Counted from the first letter of the stretch, positions 1-11,173 are shown. The stretch: 64,000 bases of DNA from Symbiodinium microadriaticum (GCA_001939145.1 LSRX01001486.1:71696-135695); one strand, 5' to 3'. Translations and numbers: made by a program. The notes: a model not told the origin generated them from the letters alone.

Positions 1-32
1 AAAAAAGGAACTACTTTGGAGCCTATGGGTAG
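1..32. mobile_element. Foldback element family A, right end only
   Basis: The window opens inside a short inverted-repeat element. Only its right arm is present; it ends GCCTATGGGTA, matching the right arms of the complete copies at 30543, 32980 and 33851. It is cut by the window edge. Confidence 0.6.
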
Positions 33-239
33 CCACAACCTATCCTTTATTTACGCTACACCGCTACACCCAAACATGGAGCCTAAACCACCGACTCAAG
101 ACCTGCACAAAGACCTAAGCAGGCGCGGGCTTTGAAGCATGTGGAAGCTGAAAGAACCCTGCCCTAAACCCATCAACCCGAATACCTTAAACCCTGAACT
201 ATAGCCCCCTATAGAACTCTGTTTAAAGAAACCCTTCAA

Positions 240-805
240 AGGAACCACATCGTTAAACCTTTAACACAAAACCCTGGATTTGCAAGGCAGTGGTTGGAGA
301 TACATCGGATGCACAGAGATGGTCTTGTCCTCGGGGTGCCAGCATTGTTGGGTTGTGGGTTTCTGGTTGAGTGCTGGGTTTAAAGTTTAAGGTGTACGGT
401 TTCGGGGTTAGGGTTCAGGATTTCGGGCTGAACGCGGGCAACTAATTAGGGTTTCCGTAGTGCGGCATGGTTTCTGAAAGCTTGAGGTTGCAGGGCCTTG
501 GGTTTTCAATGGACAAGACTTCGTGTTCCGTCGGCGCGAAATCAAGTTCAATGTTTCCCTTAACCCTGAACCCCAAACCTCCAACCTGGGGGCGGGCGCA
601 CATCAACGCGCACCCGGTCGCTACCCTTTGAAGCTAGGGCTCAGGCTTTAGAGTTTACCTAGACCCTCAAGAACCTAAGATTTTTGAGGATGCCTTTTAT
701 TATGACTTCTTTATATAAATTCCATAAAGAAGGTAGGTTCTTTAGAGTCCATAAGTAGAGGCAAGGGAGATTCCCCGACCAAGGTACCCTAGATGGGTTC
801 AGATA
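240..805. repeat. Degenerate telomere-like repeats, no gene seen
   Basis: Short runs of CCCTAAA and TTTAGGG in both orientations lie in otherwise unique sequence. No reading frame here has family similarity that I recognise. The same texture fills most spacers of the window. Confidence 0.5.
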
Positions 806-807
806 CA

Positions 808-888
808 TACTGTCGATGATATAAATCCTGCACCACTTTAAGGACCCTAAACTGTGAAAATCATGGGTTTATATCATCAACCGTAGTA
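808..888. mobile_element. Foldback element family C, copy 1
   Basis: About 81 bp with imperfect inverted ends: the left end reads TACTGTCGATGATATAAATC and the right arm is its near reverse complement, ending ATCATCAACCGTAGTA. A second copy lies at 21776-21886. It has no coding capacity, so it is a MITE-like non-autonomous element or a foldback repeat. Confidence 0.6.
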
Positions 889-934
889 TAAGGGTATGGG
901 GCCCCTGCTTTTATGGGTCATTTGGTACTTCAAG

Positions 935-1030
935 GTCAAAGCAGTCGTTGTTGACTCCACATCGTTGTCGTCGCAAAGGCAGTGCGGTAGCGAGAAGCCT
1001 ACCACGTGGGCCGCAATGAAGACCAGTATC
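935..1030 (+). CDS. Possible PPR exon
   Basis: After an AG acceptor at 933-934 an open stretch of 32 codons ends with SEKPTTWAAMKTSI and is followed at once by GTCTAA, a possible GT donor. The T-W-A-A-M pattern resembles helix A of a PPR motif. It lies on the same strand as the better PPR exons, but I could not join it to a neighbour in phase, so it is tentative. Confidence 0.3.
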
Positions 1031-1502
1031 GTCTAAACCCCAAGCCCCAAAACCCCTGAACCTTAAACCGTAAACCCTAAACAGAAGTCAACTCGTGCTC
1101 TGTTTTTCAGGATGGACTCGTACATTTCTACTAGCCTGTCTGCGGCAGTCTGAACTGCAACCAAGGATGGACACCATGAACAACGCACAGCTGGCTCCCA
1201 ATGTGCCGGCTCCTCAGCTTTCCTCAACCCCAAGGCCCTTCTACCGGAACCCTAGAAATCTATAAGTCTTAGGTTTCTTGATTTTTGGGTTTAGGGTCTC
1301 CGTTTCGGTTTCAGGGTTTAGGGTTTTGGGGGATTTGGGTTTAGGGTATACGTCCTGGTCCTAAGGTAGGTTTTTTTTTGGGGGGGAGACAAGGTACGGC
1401 CTGATACCCGCATCCTTAGCACCTGAGTCTCACACCCACACAAGCCGAAACGAACGCCAAGTCGAACATCTACCACCAATACAAACAATATTGATACTAC
1501 GG

Positions 1503-1540
1503 CACTACCACCACCACGACGACGACGACAACGACGACAA

Positions 1541-1571
<31 letters not shown>

Positions 1572-1609
1572 AACAACAGCAGCAGCAACAACAACAACAA
1601 CATGAGCAG

Positions 1610-1703
<94 letters not shown>

Positions 1704-1754
1704 GACTACTACTACTACGACTACTACTACGACGACGACGACGACGACGACTTC
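1503..1754. repeat. Compound trinucleotide microsatellite
   Basis: About 250 bp of triplets: ACG/ACA units, then CAA/CAG, then a long run of TAC/CTA, then ACG again. It reads open as an 88-residue Asp/Asn/Tyr-only ORF, which is a by-product of the triplets and not a gene. Confidence 0.85.
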
Positions 1755-2079
1755 TAGTCCTAGTAGTCCTGGACCATCATCAACTCGATTTAGGGTTTTG
1801 CATAGTTTAGGGCTTCAGTGATTCTAGGGATTACGGTTTGGGTTGCAGGGGCTCCAGGTCGTCAGGGTTTTAGGGTTTTGGGGCGTTAGGGTTTTGGAGT
1901 TTAGGGTCAGGGTTGAGGGTTTTGAGGCTTTAACTTCTTAGTTCGTGGGCGTCCGTAGGTTTGGGAGGAGGCAGACTAAACCCTAAATAAACCCTATAAG
2001 CCCTAACCTATAATCATGTTGCCTGAGGTCTCAATCCGACTTCCGAGCTACACCGCCGTCGAACAGCGAATTCCCAGGT

Positions 2080-2190
2080 AGGATTAGGGAGGCCCCGTAA
2101 AGGGGACCCTTCTTAATCCTACTTATGGCTCTCTTAAAAGTGACCTTATTGAGAGGGTCCTATATCCCCAAAGGGTCCCCCTAATCCTAA
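2080..2190. repeat. Inverted repeat next to family F element
   Basis: AGGATTAGGG near 2080 is mirrored by CCCCTAATCCT near 2180, with GGGGACCC-type arms between. It is a foldback of unknown family adjoining the one at 2212. Confidence 0.4.
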
Positions 2191-2211
2191 TTTGAATAAG
2201 TCATATGGGTA

Positions 2212-2315
2212 GTTCTCTACAGTAGGATCCCTTTTAGGGTACCTTTTTTATACAAGGGTGTCGTACTATATCGGGGACTCGAAAAGGGACCCTAATTTAG
2301 AGAACTACCCCATAT
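2212..2315. mobile_element. Foldback element family F
   Basis: About 104 bp. The left arm begins CATATGGGTAGTTCTCTACA and the right arm, TTTAGAGAACTACCCCATAT, is its near reverse complement. There is no coding capacity. I saw only this copy in the window. Confidence 0.5.
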
Positions 2316-2790
2316 CCAGGAAACCGAAGACCTCACAAGTGCCAGAAGTAGTGGTTGCCCCTATCAAAGGCTTCGACCTTGCTTCACCCAGGCAGTCCTG
2401 CGAGGATCCCGCAACCCTAAAGCCTAAACCCTACGAAAAGGGCCCTTTAAAACAAAAAAACCCTAAACCCTTTCTTTGGTAATGTAGAGGCCTGAATAAA
2501 CCAACCTCTGGGCACCTTGTAGACATGTGCCATCTTGCGGCCCCCGAATGCCTCTTTGAAATTACGATAGGTTTAGTGCTACCCCGTCCTCCAGCTTCTC
2601 CAAAGCTGGTAGTAAGCCCGCAAGCCCACGCCGTACACCCCCGCAGCTTTGCCGCTTTCAGCTCGAAACCCCCCACATCCCACCACCCTAAACCCCAGAT
2701 AACCCTAAAGCTTGAACATCCTTGAACCCTAAATCCTAAAGCCTAAACCCCTAGCCCTAAACCGCGCCAAGAAGCCCTGATGCATGCAAG

Positions 2791-2857
2791 GATATCTTAC
2801 AACGCTGTCATGGACGGCTTGTCCAAATCCGGGGATGAGGCGGCGACCTTGAGAGAG
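2791..2857 (+). CDS. PPR-protein exon
   Basis: After the acceptor AAG at 2788-2790 the frame reads ISYNAVMDGLSKSGDEA, helix A of a PPR motif with the S-Y-N signature and the G-D turn. A GT donor (GTACTG) follows at 2858, though a GC donor a few codons earlier is equally possible. It is flanked by TTTAGGG-type sequence. No neighbour could be joined in phase. Confidence 0.55.
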
Positions 2858-2859
2858 GT

Positions 2860-5250
2860 ACTGTGGGGGTTTAGGGTTTAGGGTTGAGAAGAAACTACTA
2901 ATGTGATTCTTAATTCCCTAGCGTTCCTTAGTCTGGGTAAACTTAGCTAAACTATGCTGTACCTCTACCCCACCCCACTATACCATATCGTACCATACCA
3001 TAACATACCATACTTACTAATGATACCTTACCATACCATATACTATACACTCTATACCGACTATACCATATTATGTTATACCGATTTACCGTATTAACCG
3101 TACTATACCGCAATATGCCCAAAATTCCTGAGGATGTGTTGAGGCACCTGTATTTGTCTGAGTTCCGGTACCTCTATTTCAGTCAGGGTCGCTGCGGATG
3201 TCTTCAGAGAGACCCAAGGCGCCAGGTCGTATAGCCTCGAACCCCTAAACCCTAAACCCTAAAAGTTAGGCCAGCGGAGATGCCAGGTTTGCGGCTTTCA
3301 GAGTTCAGGAGTTAAGTTTAGGGCTCAGTGTAGATGGGGCATGTGCGATGTTGAGTTTTGACGGAAACAACCTGAGGGGGTTCCGTGGGAAGTCCATCTG
3401 TCCCCAGCTACGTTACAGTTGAGACTTGCCTGTCTGTTGAAGCTAGGTTTTTGGGGGGATTGAGGTGCGGTTTACAAATGTACGCAGCGTCTACAGTTGA
3501 GTCACGGATCTGCTGCGGTGTGGAGTTTTGCATGGTTCTCATGGCTTTACTACATCATCCCCTAGCTTGAGCCCTGCGGACCCTTATCATTTCTTCCGAG
3601 AAATCTTAAGTATACTTGTTATCGGTATAACTTGGTATAACCAAATGCATAATTCTGTTTATAGTATCTGTAGCGAAGTTCATGTGCCGTTGTTATATCG
3701 TGTTCGTGCATGCCCACCCTATTTTTTCAGCATGGTAGGCAACAAAGTCATCCGGGCTCCTCTCGCATAGCTGCCGAGAGCAAAGGGTGCAGCTTAACTC
3801 CTAGCCGGGGATCCAAAACCTACTGTTGTAGGGGTTCTGCCCTATACTTAATGGATCAGAACCTACTATTTTGTAGGGAACGGGGATACAAGTAAACCCT
3901 AAACCCCAAACCCCTAAACCCTAAACCCTGAAACCCTGAACCTGACCAGGCTGGTGTCCTAGAATGGAAGCGGCGAATGCATCGCGACCAGGCCTGCCGC
4001 CACACGCTAGCCTAGGCCCTCAGTGCTGAAAGCGCCCCTTAACCCTAAACCCTAAACCGTGTGAGCCCTGAGAAGGCAGAGAAGTCAAAAGCCTGAAGCC
4101 CAACGAGAATCGTACGATCAATAGCTTAGCGGGCTACATGTGGGTTTAGGGTGCAAGGCCCGTAAACTTAGGATTTTGAGAGTTTGCGGTTTGTGGCTTA
4201 AATTTTTTTTTCATGGCTTCAGCTGTGGAGGAAGACTCTTCTGGCCCATCCAAGATATGGGAGAAGGATCTGACAGTTTAGAGTTTAGAGATGTGCCCTC
4301 CACTCCGAGCCCTCCGACGAATCCCAAGAAAGAACCTCGGAACGTCGCAAAGACGCCCGGAGCACCCCACAGCAGCGTTGCAACCCCCAAACCCAAAAAG
4401 CCCTAAAAAGCCCTAAACCACACACCCTTAAACCCTAAAAGCCCTAAACCCTAAACCGGGTTTCGGGTTAAGGCCCCCGCCCCCAACAGCCCACAGACAA
4501 AAAAAGCCCTGACGGACAAAAGCCCGAAATCCGACGAGACAGATGCTTGAGGTGCTACCTACAGTGCCGGCCACCAAGAGACACTGGTTTGGGGAGAGCA
4601 GACTAAGACTAAGAGCTCCGTTGCAACCTTTTTTGGGGGCTTCCAGGTTTTTCAGGGTGAGGCTTTTATGGATTATGGATAGAGTTGAAGATCGTTTCTG
4701 TTTGTTCTTTCTATTGGGGGCCGGTCGTTGCCGTCTACGGCTCAGGGTCGCCAGTAAGGTTTTTTGGGGGCCTTCGTCCAAAACTTATGTCTCTTGGCAT
4801 GCAGCGTTTTATCTTGAAAGTGTTAGCCCTAAACCCTAGACCTTAAACCTTGTCAAAACTTGCTTGGCTGAGAGCATGCGCTCGTCGAGGCTTTCTTGGC
4901 ATGTAGGGCCTGGGGGCCTCCGGTTCTCCTCTGTCTGGTAAAGAAACACCGATGTCAAAGGATCGAAAGAGGAAACCTCTTTGACAAGTTCGATATAGCT
5001 CAGCAGCTGCAAGTCTCAAAGTCCAAACAGACGAGTCGAGAAACAAATTCTGGACCCGATCCTAGACCCTTACGTTCGTGGCATAGAGAAGTCAGCCGAA
5101 CCGTCTAAACCCCAAACCCTCCGAAACCCCCAGGCCCTGTCCTACACCCTAAACCTTAAACCCTAAAACCCTCAGATCCTAAACCAAAAGCCTTAAACCC
5201 TGAACCCTAAACCCTAAACCCGAAACCCCCTAAAACCCGCAGCTCCTGTC
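2860..5250. repeat. Intron or spacer with telomere-like repeats
   Basis: It contains blocks of CCCTAAA (3240-3262, 3893-3940, 4040-4057, 4430-4455), a run of diverged ACCATA-type satellite (2970-3110) and unique DNA. Several ORFs of 60-117 codons cross it but have low-complexity or repeat-derived translations and no family similarity I recognise. A Ser/Glu-rich stretch starts with ATG at 4214 and stops being open at 4279; it is too weak to call. Confidence 0.4.
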
Positions 5251-5253
5251 TCA

Positions 5254-5277
5254 GGTTGACTTACGCCTCTATGATCT
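5254..5277 (+). CDS. Possible PPR microexon
   Basis: The acceptor CTGTCTCAG ends at 5253 and the next bases read (G)LTYASMISS, like helix A of a PPR motif (T-Y-x-x-M-I). The following bases GCGGCTC would be a GC donor, the commonest donor type in the better-supported exons. The open frame continues for about 70 bases if that donor is not used. Tentative. Confidence 0.35.
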
Positions 5278-5339
5278 CCTCTGCGGCTCTTTGCAGCGCC
5301 GAGCCCGGTCTTCCGCTTGCTTTGCACGCTGCAACTAAG

Positions 5340-5440
5340 AACCATACGAACGGCTTAGGGTTTAGGGTTTAGGGTGTAGGGTTTAGGGTGTAGGGCGAAG
5401 GGTTTAGCGTTTATGGTTTAGGGGTTAGGGTATTACGGAA
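5340..5440. repeat. Telomere-like TTTAGGG array
   Basis: A run of TTTAGGG units with one- and two-base variants, followed by an AATAGGA/AAGAAT-rich microsatellite to about 5545. It is interstitial: unique sequence and exons lie on both sides. Confidence 0.7.
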
Positions 5441-6230
5441 TAGCAATGAAGAAGAAGGATAAGGATACGAATAGGAATAGGAGTAGGAATAGGAACAATG
5501 ATGAACAAGAACAAGAATAGGCCTAAGAATAATAACAACTAGTGTTAGTAGTAGAAATAATAACAACAGCAGTAGTACTGATGATGATCGTATTCTAAGG
5601 TCCTTCAGTCTTCAGGAGCTTATGATGTTGGTTCGAAGGCTCAGGATTTAGGGGTGAGGGTTTAGGGCTTGGGAAGATCGCTGCAGGGCTTGTAACGAGC
5701 ACTTTGGGTCTCAAATTGTCTGCCAAATGCTGTGCCTTGAAGCCCTACGCGCCTAGCCTTGGGACCTAGAGTGGGATCCACGGTGTAGGCTGCCCTGCGA
5801 CATTTTAGCCGTGATATTCCAGCAGCTGATCTGCCAACAGGTCAAAGGCCGGACCTGCAATCCGCAACATATTGACCCGAAGAGTTATACAGGGGCTGGC
5901 TAGCATGCAGGATACGAGGAAAGATGTTTTACTGGCATTTGCGGCTTCTGCCTTAACCCTTATTTACTTCAGGCCTGAAGCCCTCAACCTTGAACCCGCT
6001 GAGTGAGTGCGCCGATGTCACACTCCTGATTTCTTCAAGACTTCCGGCTTCAAGTGCATTCGGTGGTGGCTGTGGCATTGAAGCCGCAGGGCCATGGTTT
6101 TCAACGCATTCTCAATGCGTAGGTCTTTAAAGGTTCGATTCGAGATCGAGAGCCTCACTAGAATGTAAGGCTTTAGAGCCGTGTGCGGCATACTCCTAGC
6201 CGAAAGGTTTCACTTTTCACCATCCAATGG

Positions 6231-6300
6231 TGCGGAATTCAAGCGCTGCGGATGCGGCTGCGCAGAAGCGGAATTCAATCGCTCCGGATGCGGCTGGACA
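6231..6300. repeat. Short tandem duplication
   Basis: Two adjacent copies of a unit of about 35 bp that begins GCGGAATTCAA and contains CCGGATGCGGCTG or its variant. It lies just upstream of the J-domain ORF. Confidence 0.5.
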
Positions 6301-6335
6301 CAAATTAGACTGATCTGTAGTCTGGTTTTGCATGT

Positions 6336-6968
6336 GTGATTATTTCAGGGTTAGAAGGCATAATACGTACCGTTTCTGATTCTATGCCATCTCGCCAGGT
6401 GATCGTCGACTTGCAGCCCATCAAGCTGGAGTGGACCCCCATCCCACAAGGGGGGCATGAACCAGAATCGGTTTCCCAGCGGCCACGGCCGAGCACACCA
6501 CCTCGTTTGCGTTTCGCCCGCGTTGTGCGTGAAGAGGCCCAAACGCCACCACGGACACCGCAGGCTGCAGAAACACGGGAAGTACCACCTCGGGCAGCAC
6601 TTCAAGCAGAAGTGGACGACAAGCGCACTGGTCTCGAGCTGCAGGAGCTGGTGACGAAAATACTGCAGGCAGCAAAGCATCATGTGAATGCAGCAAACCC
6701 GTGGTGGTGCCGAGTTTTGGATGTGAGCCGTAGCACTGTCTCTATGCAGGTTCTGGAAAAGAAGAGGCGAACCTTGGCGCTGAAGCTTCATCCTGACAAG
6801 GTCCCAACAAACACAACTGACCAGGATCTTATCCGAAAAGCTTACCATGCCGTGGACGAGGCTTACCAGAAAGGCAAGCTTTACGTGCAGACGAGGCCGA
6901 CAGAGGATGGCCCGAGGCGGCAGCGATGGTGGAGTGAAGCGCATGAGGAGCGCAGTTACGATTTTTAG
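6336..6968 (+). CDS. J-domain (DnaJ/Hsp40-like) protein
   Basis: A 210-codon ORF. Residues about 100-185 form a J domain: a helix around WWCRVLDVSRS, helix II ending LALKLHPDK with the catalytic HPD tripeptide at 152-154, then helix III with AYHAVDEAYQKGK. In this family HPD contacts Hsp70 and stimulates its ATPase, so a co-chaperone role is likely. The N-terminal 95 residues are Pro/Arg-rich and have no recognised domain; no Cys-rich zinc or C-terminal substrate domain is present, so it is not a classical type I or II DnaJ. A pyrimidine-rich acceptor, TTTCAG at 6344-6349, lies inside the called start, so the real N terminus may come from an upstream exon or begin at Met17. After the TAG stop the same frame stays open for 62 more codons (see next entry). 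There are no telomere-like repeats around it, unlike the rest of the window. Confidence 0.75.
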   Translation: MIISGLEGIIRTVSDSMPSRQVIVDLQPIKLEWTPIPQGGHEPESVSQRPRPSTPPRLRFARVVREEAQTPPRTPQAAETREVPPRAALQAEVDDKRTGLELQELVTKILQAAKHHVNAANPWWCRVLDVSRSTVSMQVLEKKRRTLALKLHPDKVPTNTTDQDLIRKAYHAVDEAYQKGKLYVQTRPTEDGPRRQRWWSEAHEERSYDF

Positions 6969-7157
6969 TTTTTAGTCGGCAAACGAATCGTTGAGGACAT
7001 ACCGCTGGCCCAGTTGCCAGCGTCTGTGCAAAAAGGAGTGCTTCGCACCACAGTTGAGGCGATCGTTATCACCGCTGTCATCCGCATGGTCACCATCAAC
7101 AAGTTTGCAATACCTTCCTTCCCGAAACAGCCACATGTTTTGATGCTAGATGACTAG
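6969..7157 (+). pseudogene. Open frame continuing after the J-domain stop codon
   Basis: In the same frame as the J-domain ORF, 62 sense codons follow the TAG at 6966-6968 and end at a second TAG (7155-7157). The translation looks protein-like, with an amphipathic stretch VEAIVITAVIRMVTINKF. Either the first TAG is a nonsense mutation or sequencing error in a longer gene, or it is an ordinary stop followed by chance open sequence. Confidence 0.3.
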
Positions 7158-7189
7158 ACTGAGGGTCACGGAGGCCACAATTCAAGAAT

Positions 7190-8180
7190 CAAGTTAAAAT
7201 AATGCTGCTAAGTATTGCTTCAACCCGTCCGCCTTGCACATGCTTCAACCCACTCATGCAGACTAACAGTGCCAATGCTAACTAAGTATTGCAGACAACC
7301 CTCCGACGCACACATACTGAAACCCATCAAGGCAGAACGAACGATAGTGCTAGGTAGTGCACGCGTACGACCTCTTCAGTGTTTCACACCCACGAAGGAA
7401 AAGCAACAGTGCTAAGTATTGCATGCAACGCTGTTACAACCCATCAAGGCAGAATGACAGTGCTAGGTACTGCATGCAAAACCGTATGACACATACACAT
7501 TTCCACCCATCAAGGCAGAATAACTATGCTAAGTATTGCATAATATTGCATACAGTTTTCTTGTCCACGCATACTTCAACCCATCAAGGCAGAATAGTAC
7601 TGCTAAGTATTGCATACAGCCGTTCGACTAATACATAACTCAACTTGCCAGGGCAAAACACACATTGTGAGTATTGCAAGCAACCATGATACCCGTTCGT
7701 TGTTCATGTTTCACATCGTCGCAGAATAGCTGGTGCTAGGCATTGCATGCAACCCGGTTGTTCACAGAGATTACTGTTAAACCCTTCACAGCAGAATAAT
7801 ATTGCTGAGTATTGCATACAACTTTTTGACTCTGTCACACTCATGAAGGCAAAGTAACAGTGCCAAGTATTGCATGCATCGCCGTGGCTGTTACTCATAC
7901 ACACTGCATGCACACTTCAACCCATCAAATTGCAGTGCTTACAAGTTGACACAACCAGCTGCACATACGTAGGTTAATCTACCAAGACGAAATACACGTG
8001 CTACGTATTGCACCCAAAACTGCTATTCACCCTTTCTTCAGCACTCCCAGACATACCAATGGTGCTGTGCATTGCACACAATTCTCGTGGAAAAGGTAAG
8101 CATTGGGCATTACCCTGTTTGTTTCATGCACACTTAAACGCATCAAGGCACGGTAATAGTGCCAAGTACCACACCTTTCA
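7190..8180. repeat. Diverged ~67-bp minisatellite
   Basis: About 14 diverged units share a core that reads roughly CATCAAGGCAGAATAACAGT then GCTAAGTATTGCATGCAAC. Cores start near 7203, 7278, 7349, 7407, 7460, 7527, 7599, 7664, 7735, 7801, 7861, 7997, 8064 and 8158. Spacing is mostly 55-75 bp. Several short ORFs cross it by chance. It starts about 35 bases after the second stop of the J-domain frame. Confidence 0.8.
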
Positions 8181-8299
8181 TAATGACATGACGGCGACTT
8201 GTGTGCAGACGAGTATAGAACATGGTGCGGCTGAAACACAGTGATGACACACCTAAGGTGAACAATGCTAGCACGTAGCTTTTTAGAGGAAAGACGCTA

Positions 8300-9000
8300 G
8301 TAAGTAGCCCAAATATGATGCTTGGTAGTAACACTGTCCGATACAACCGACCGACGGTTTTGATTGCATATTTCATCTTGGCTTGCATGCTAGCAGCATA
8401 TTATCAACATGGTGTTTTTTCCTAACACAGCATCTTGGCAGAGACCATGTCAACCCAAACAATTTCATGCTGAACGACATTGAAATTTCGCTGATACCCC
8501 TCATAATTTGCAAAACCTGATAGCTTTTGACGTTACCCTGAATACGATTCCGAGCTAGGATCAAGCCAAATAGCGCAATATTAATGTTAGGACTTAACAT
8601 AATCCTAACGCCGACCCCATCATACCTAACTGAAACTGAAACATGGTTCGCAATTGCAACCCCAATATGACCCGGCTTGAACCCTACCCCTACCATCAAC
8701 CTTAGGAGTGCTACCTGACCTTAACACGCGCTTTGTCTAGTGCCCCATGGCATTACCAATTCATATCTGTTTCGTGACATTCTGCAAATCCGTGTCATCT
8801 TCATCACCTGCAGTATCGAACCTATAGTCAGTCCTGGTGTTATTTCTAGCACCAGCCCGAGGCAGCACTGGGACTGCGGTTGGGCATTTGTCTTCACCTC
8901 AGCTTGGAAGCTTCGGGTGCTGTCATGCCATTGAAGATCAATTGTTATTTCAGCATCAGGCGACCTTTACCCTTTTCTATTCGTCAAAACAAACAAGTAC
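8300..9000. other. Unique sequence, no gene recognised
   Basis: There are no telomere-like repeats and no recognisable protein family on either strand. ORFs of 64-108 codons are present on both strands but have no supporting features. Confidence 0.4.
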
Positions 9001-9277
9001 AGATGTGCCAGTGTTAAATACGATGTGCACTGTGTAAATATTGCACCTCGTCTGTCGTGGCGACATATGTTTTTCACGAAGAGGGGTTGTGTAGAGTCAG
9101 TGTCAATGCCATTTTGTCACAAGCACGCGCGCAACTTGCCTGTGTTTTCATGCATACGGTTGGTTGCTGGTCGCAATCTTTTGGCCATGCACCAAAGTGA
9201 AAGAAACAAGCCAAGTGGCATCAAGGATTTCGTCGACGGCATTCAGCTGTTTTCAAGCTACATGATCAGCATTCACT

Positions 9278-9604
9278 ATGTCGCTCAGGAAGGAGATGCT
9301 GGCAGCGAACCACCCGCCAGATCTGGCCGTAGCCTCAAGTCAAGCCCACGTCAAAGCGCGCACGCAGCGCGCACAATTTTACACTTGGGCAATTACGGCA
9401 AGTGTCGTGTTTCGTTTGTGTTGTTGGCGAGCGGCATGGTTGCTTTTAATGCCCGCAGTGCTAGTGCAGGTCTGCTTCAACGCGGTGTTGGGCGGATTTG
9501 CCAGGACCCCAGACGTTCCTGGCAGCAGAGGGACGTCACGTCAAGTTGCACGTGTTTGTCACACCAGCATCGGTTCTACAGTGACGCTTATATCGAATAG
9601 ATAA
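9278..9604 (+). CDS. Possible small membrane protein
   Basis: A 108-codon ORF. The first 35 residues are polar; residues about 38-72 form one long or two short hydrophobic helices (WAITASVVFRLCCW, then WLLLMPAVLVQVCF); a short basic C terminus follows. No family recognised. It overlaps a 191-codon ORF in another frame (9025-9600), and I cannot prove which is coding, if either. An acceptor-like CATGATCAG sits a few bases upstream of the ATG. Confidence 0.22.
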   Translation: MSLRKEMLAANHPPDLAVASSQAHVKARTQRAQFYTWAITASVVFRLCCWRAAWLLLMPAVLVQVCFNAVLGGFARTPDVPGSRGTSRQVARVCHTSIGSTVTLISNR

Positions 9605-9609
9605 GCAGC

Positions 9610-10660
9610 TCGCACTCACAAAACAATTATTTAATTAGCCATAGGCTGAAATTATATCATCCGGCATTGCACCTTAGCCGATAGCCTTGCACCGAATCCT
9701 TTCACCGAATCCCGCAGTGCGGCATATTCAGAGATCCAGCGCAGCAGGACCGGAGACGTTGACGAAACCCAGAAGTGGCTGCAAAGGCTCGTGTTGGCGG
9801 CAGGTTCATGTAAAGTTCTACGAGTTCACGGGTCATTGCCCTTGCTACTCGTTTCGCCGCATCATTGACGCAGGATGTCACAGGGAATGCGTAAGAGCTC
9901 GCCGTTCATGATGTGCAAAAGCACTAATTTGGGTTGGTCTGGGTCAATGGACCAGGCTGCGGGAACACATGTTGCAGCCGAACGAGGCGGGATGTGGGAC
10001 CCCCTACACAAGTCGGTGTTGTCTTTGTTTCGGCCCCAGTAGAGTCTTAAACCTGACATGTCATTACAGTGTAAGCGTTCCACACCGTCAACGTTCGATG
10101 TTTTCAAGGTGGTTAGGGGACGCTTTCGTGTTCGGTTCTGCTACTCCCGCGGCTTGGATTTATTGACTCGCCAAGTGTCGCTCTCGCCCGGTGTAGGATT
10201 CCGAATTGGGAGGTTGAGTATCCTCGATGTGTAGGCACTAGCCGTCGGAATTTCTTACACTAATTTCGGTCGAACTATACGCCTCCTGATGAAGGATACG
10301 TTGGTTACATTCACCTCTAAATTAACTGCGTCATAAGCAAGCAGCCCCTCCAAGCAAACATATATGCAAAAAATTGAGGAATCCTCCGTCGGAGCTTGAA
10401 TATCCAGACAGAAACATAGCAGACATGCCCAAAATCTCGTGCTGAAGCATGTCGTTTACCCATTTTAGCCCCGAAGTAGATGCTCTCCCGTGGTGCTGTT
10501 AGAGACTGTGCCCAAAATCCACTGCTGACTATGTCGGTGGGTTAAACCGTAGACCCTGACTCAAAGTCGAGGGAGCTACCAGTGTATTCACCGAGACAGG
10601 TCACGTTCACATCGCTGATTTCCGCCTATGCAAAGCGCGGCTCGGCTGCCAAGGCCCGGG
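9610..10660. other. Unique sequence, no gene recognised
   Basis: Repeat-poor DNA. The short ORFs at 9687-9911, 9862-10107 and 9969-10166 overlap each other on opposite strands and have no family features. Telomere-like sequence resumes near 10675. Confidence 0.4.
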
Positions 10661-10902
10661 GTGCATGTTTAGGAAGGTTTAGGGTAATCAATGAGGCGGG
10701 CACCTAAACCCGAAACCCCTAAACCTCGAGAGGTTGCCGGGCTTCTGATGCCTTGCAATTTACATAATGTGCCGAATCGATGGCCTGCCGGCCCTAGATC
10801 CACATCAAGCTCAAGAAACACATTCCTTCTTACATGTGGCTGTCGGGCAGGGGAAGCGGAATGATTCTGAATGATATAAAATCTCACATTTAATGGTTAG
10901 TG

Positions 10903-11125
10903 TTGCAGTCGCTGCAGGACGCCACCTACGAGGATTTTCCCGAAATCTATCAACCTCCTGAAGGCAAGAATGCGACTAATGAAAATGGCAATAATCCTCA
11001 AAAGTTCCAAGCACGGCTCGGAACCTCTTCTAGGTCCCCATACCGCAACATGCATAGCAAGCTTGTGCAAAGGTTCCCTTTCATGCAGAGAGGGCTCGTA
11101 GTGATAAGGCGATTGACAACCGGAT
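10903..11125 (+). CDS. Exon-like open stretch, function unknown
   Basis: From an acceptor-like GTTGCAG the frame reads DATYEDFPEIYQPPEGK and stays open to 11127. The composition is protein-like, but it does not fit a PPR motif and has no clear donor. Listed because it lies just upstream of the first well-supported PPR helix-B exon. Confidence 0.2.
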
Positions 11126-11173
11126 GATTGCCACTTATGTTAATACTTCTTGTGTGCATACGTGTCGAAACAG

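Noticed and set aside
1491..1757. 88-residue ORF of Asp, Asn, Ser and Tyr
   Set aside because: It is the translation of a trinucleotide microsatellite; its start lies in the repeat and no unique residues flank it.
1..5440. Chromosome end (true telomere)
   Set aside because: The TTTAGGG units are short, degenerate, in both orientations and interspersed with exons across nearly 60 kb, so they are interstitial.
6130..6155. tRNA gene suggested by GGTTCGATTCG
   Set aside because: It resembles a B box, but no A box or acceptor-stem pairing is found at the right distance.
9025..9600. 191-codon ORF overlapping the possible membrane protein
   Set aside because: Its composition is mixed with many Cys, Arg and Ser, without hydrophobic periodicity or motifs. 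The overlapping frame with a membrane segment looks more credible, though both are weak.
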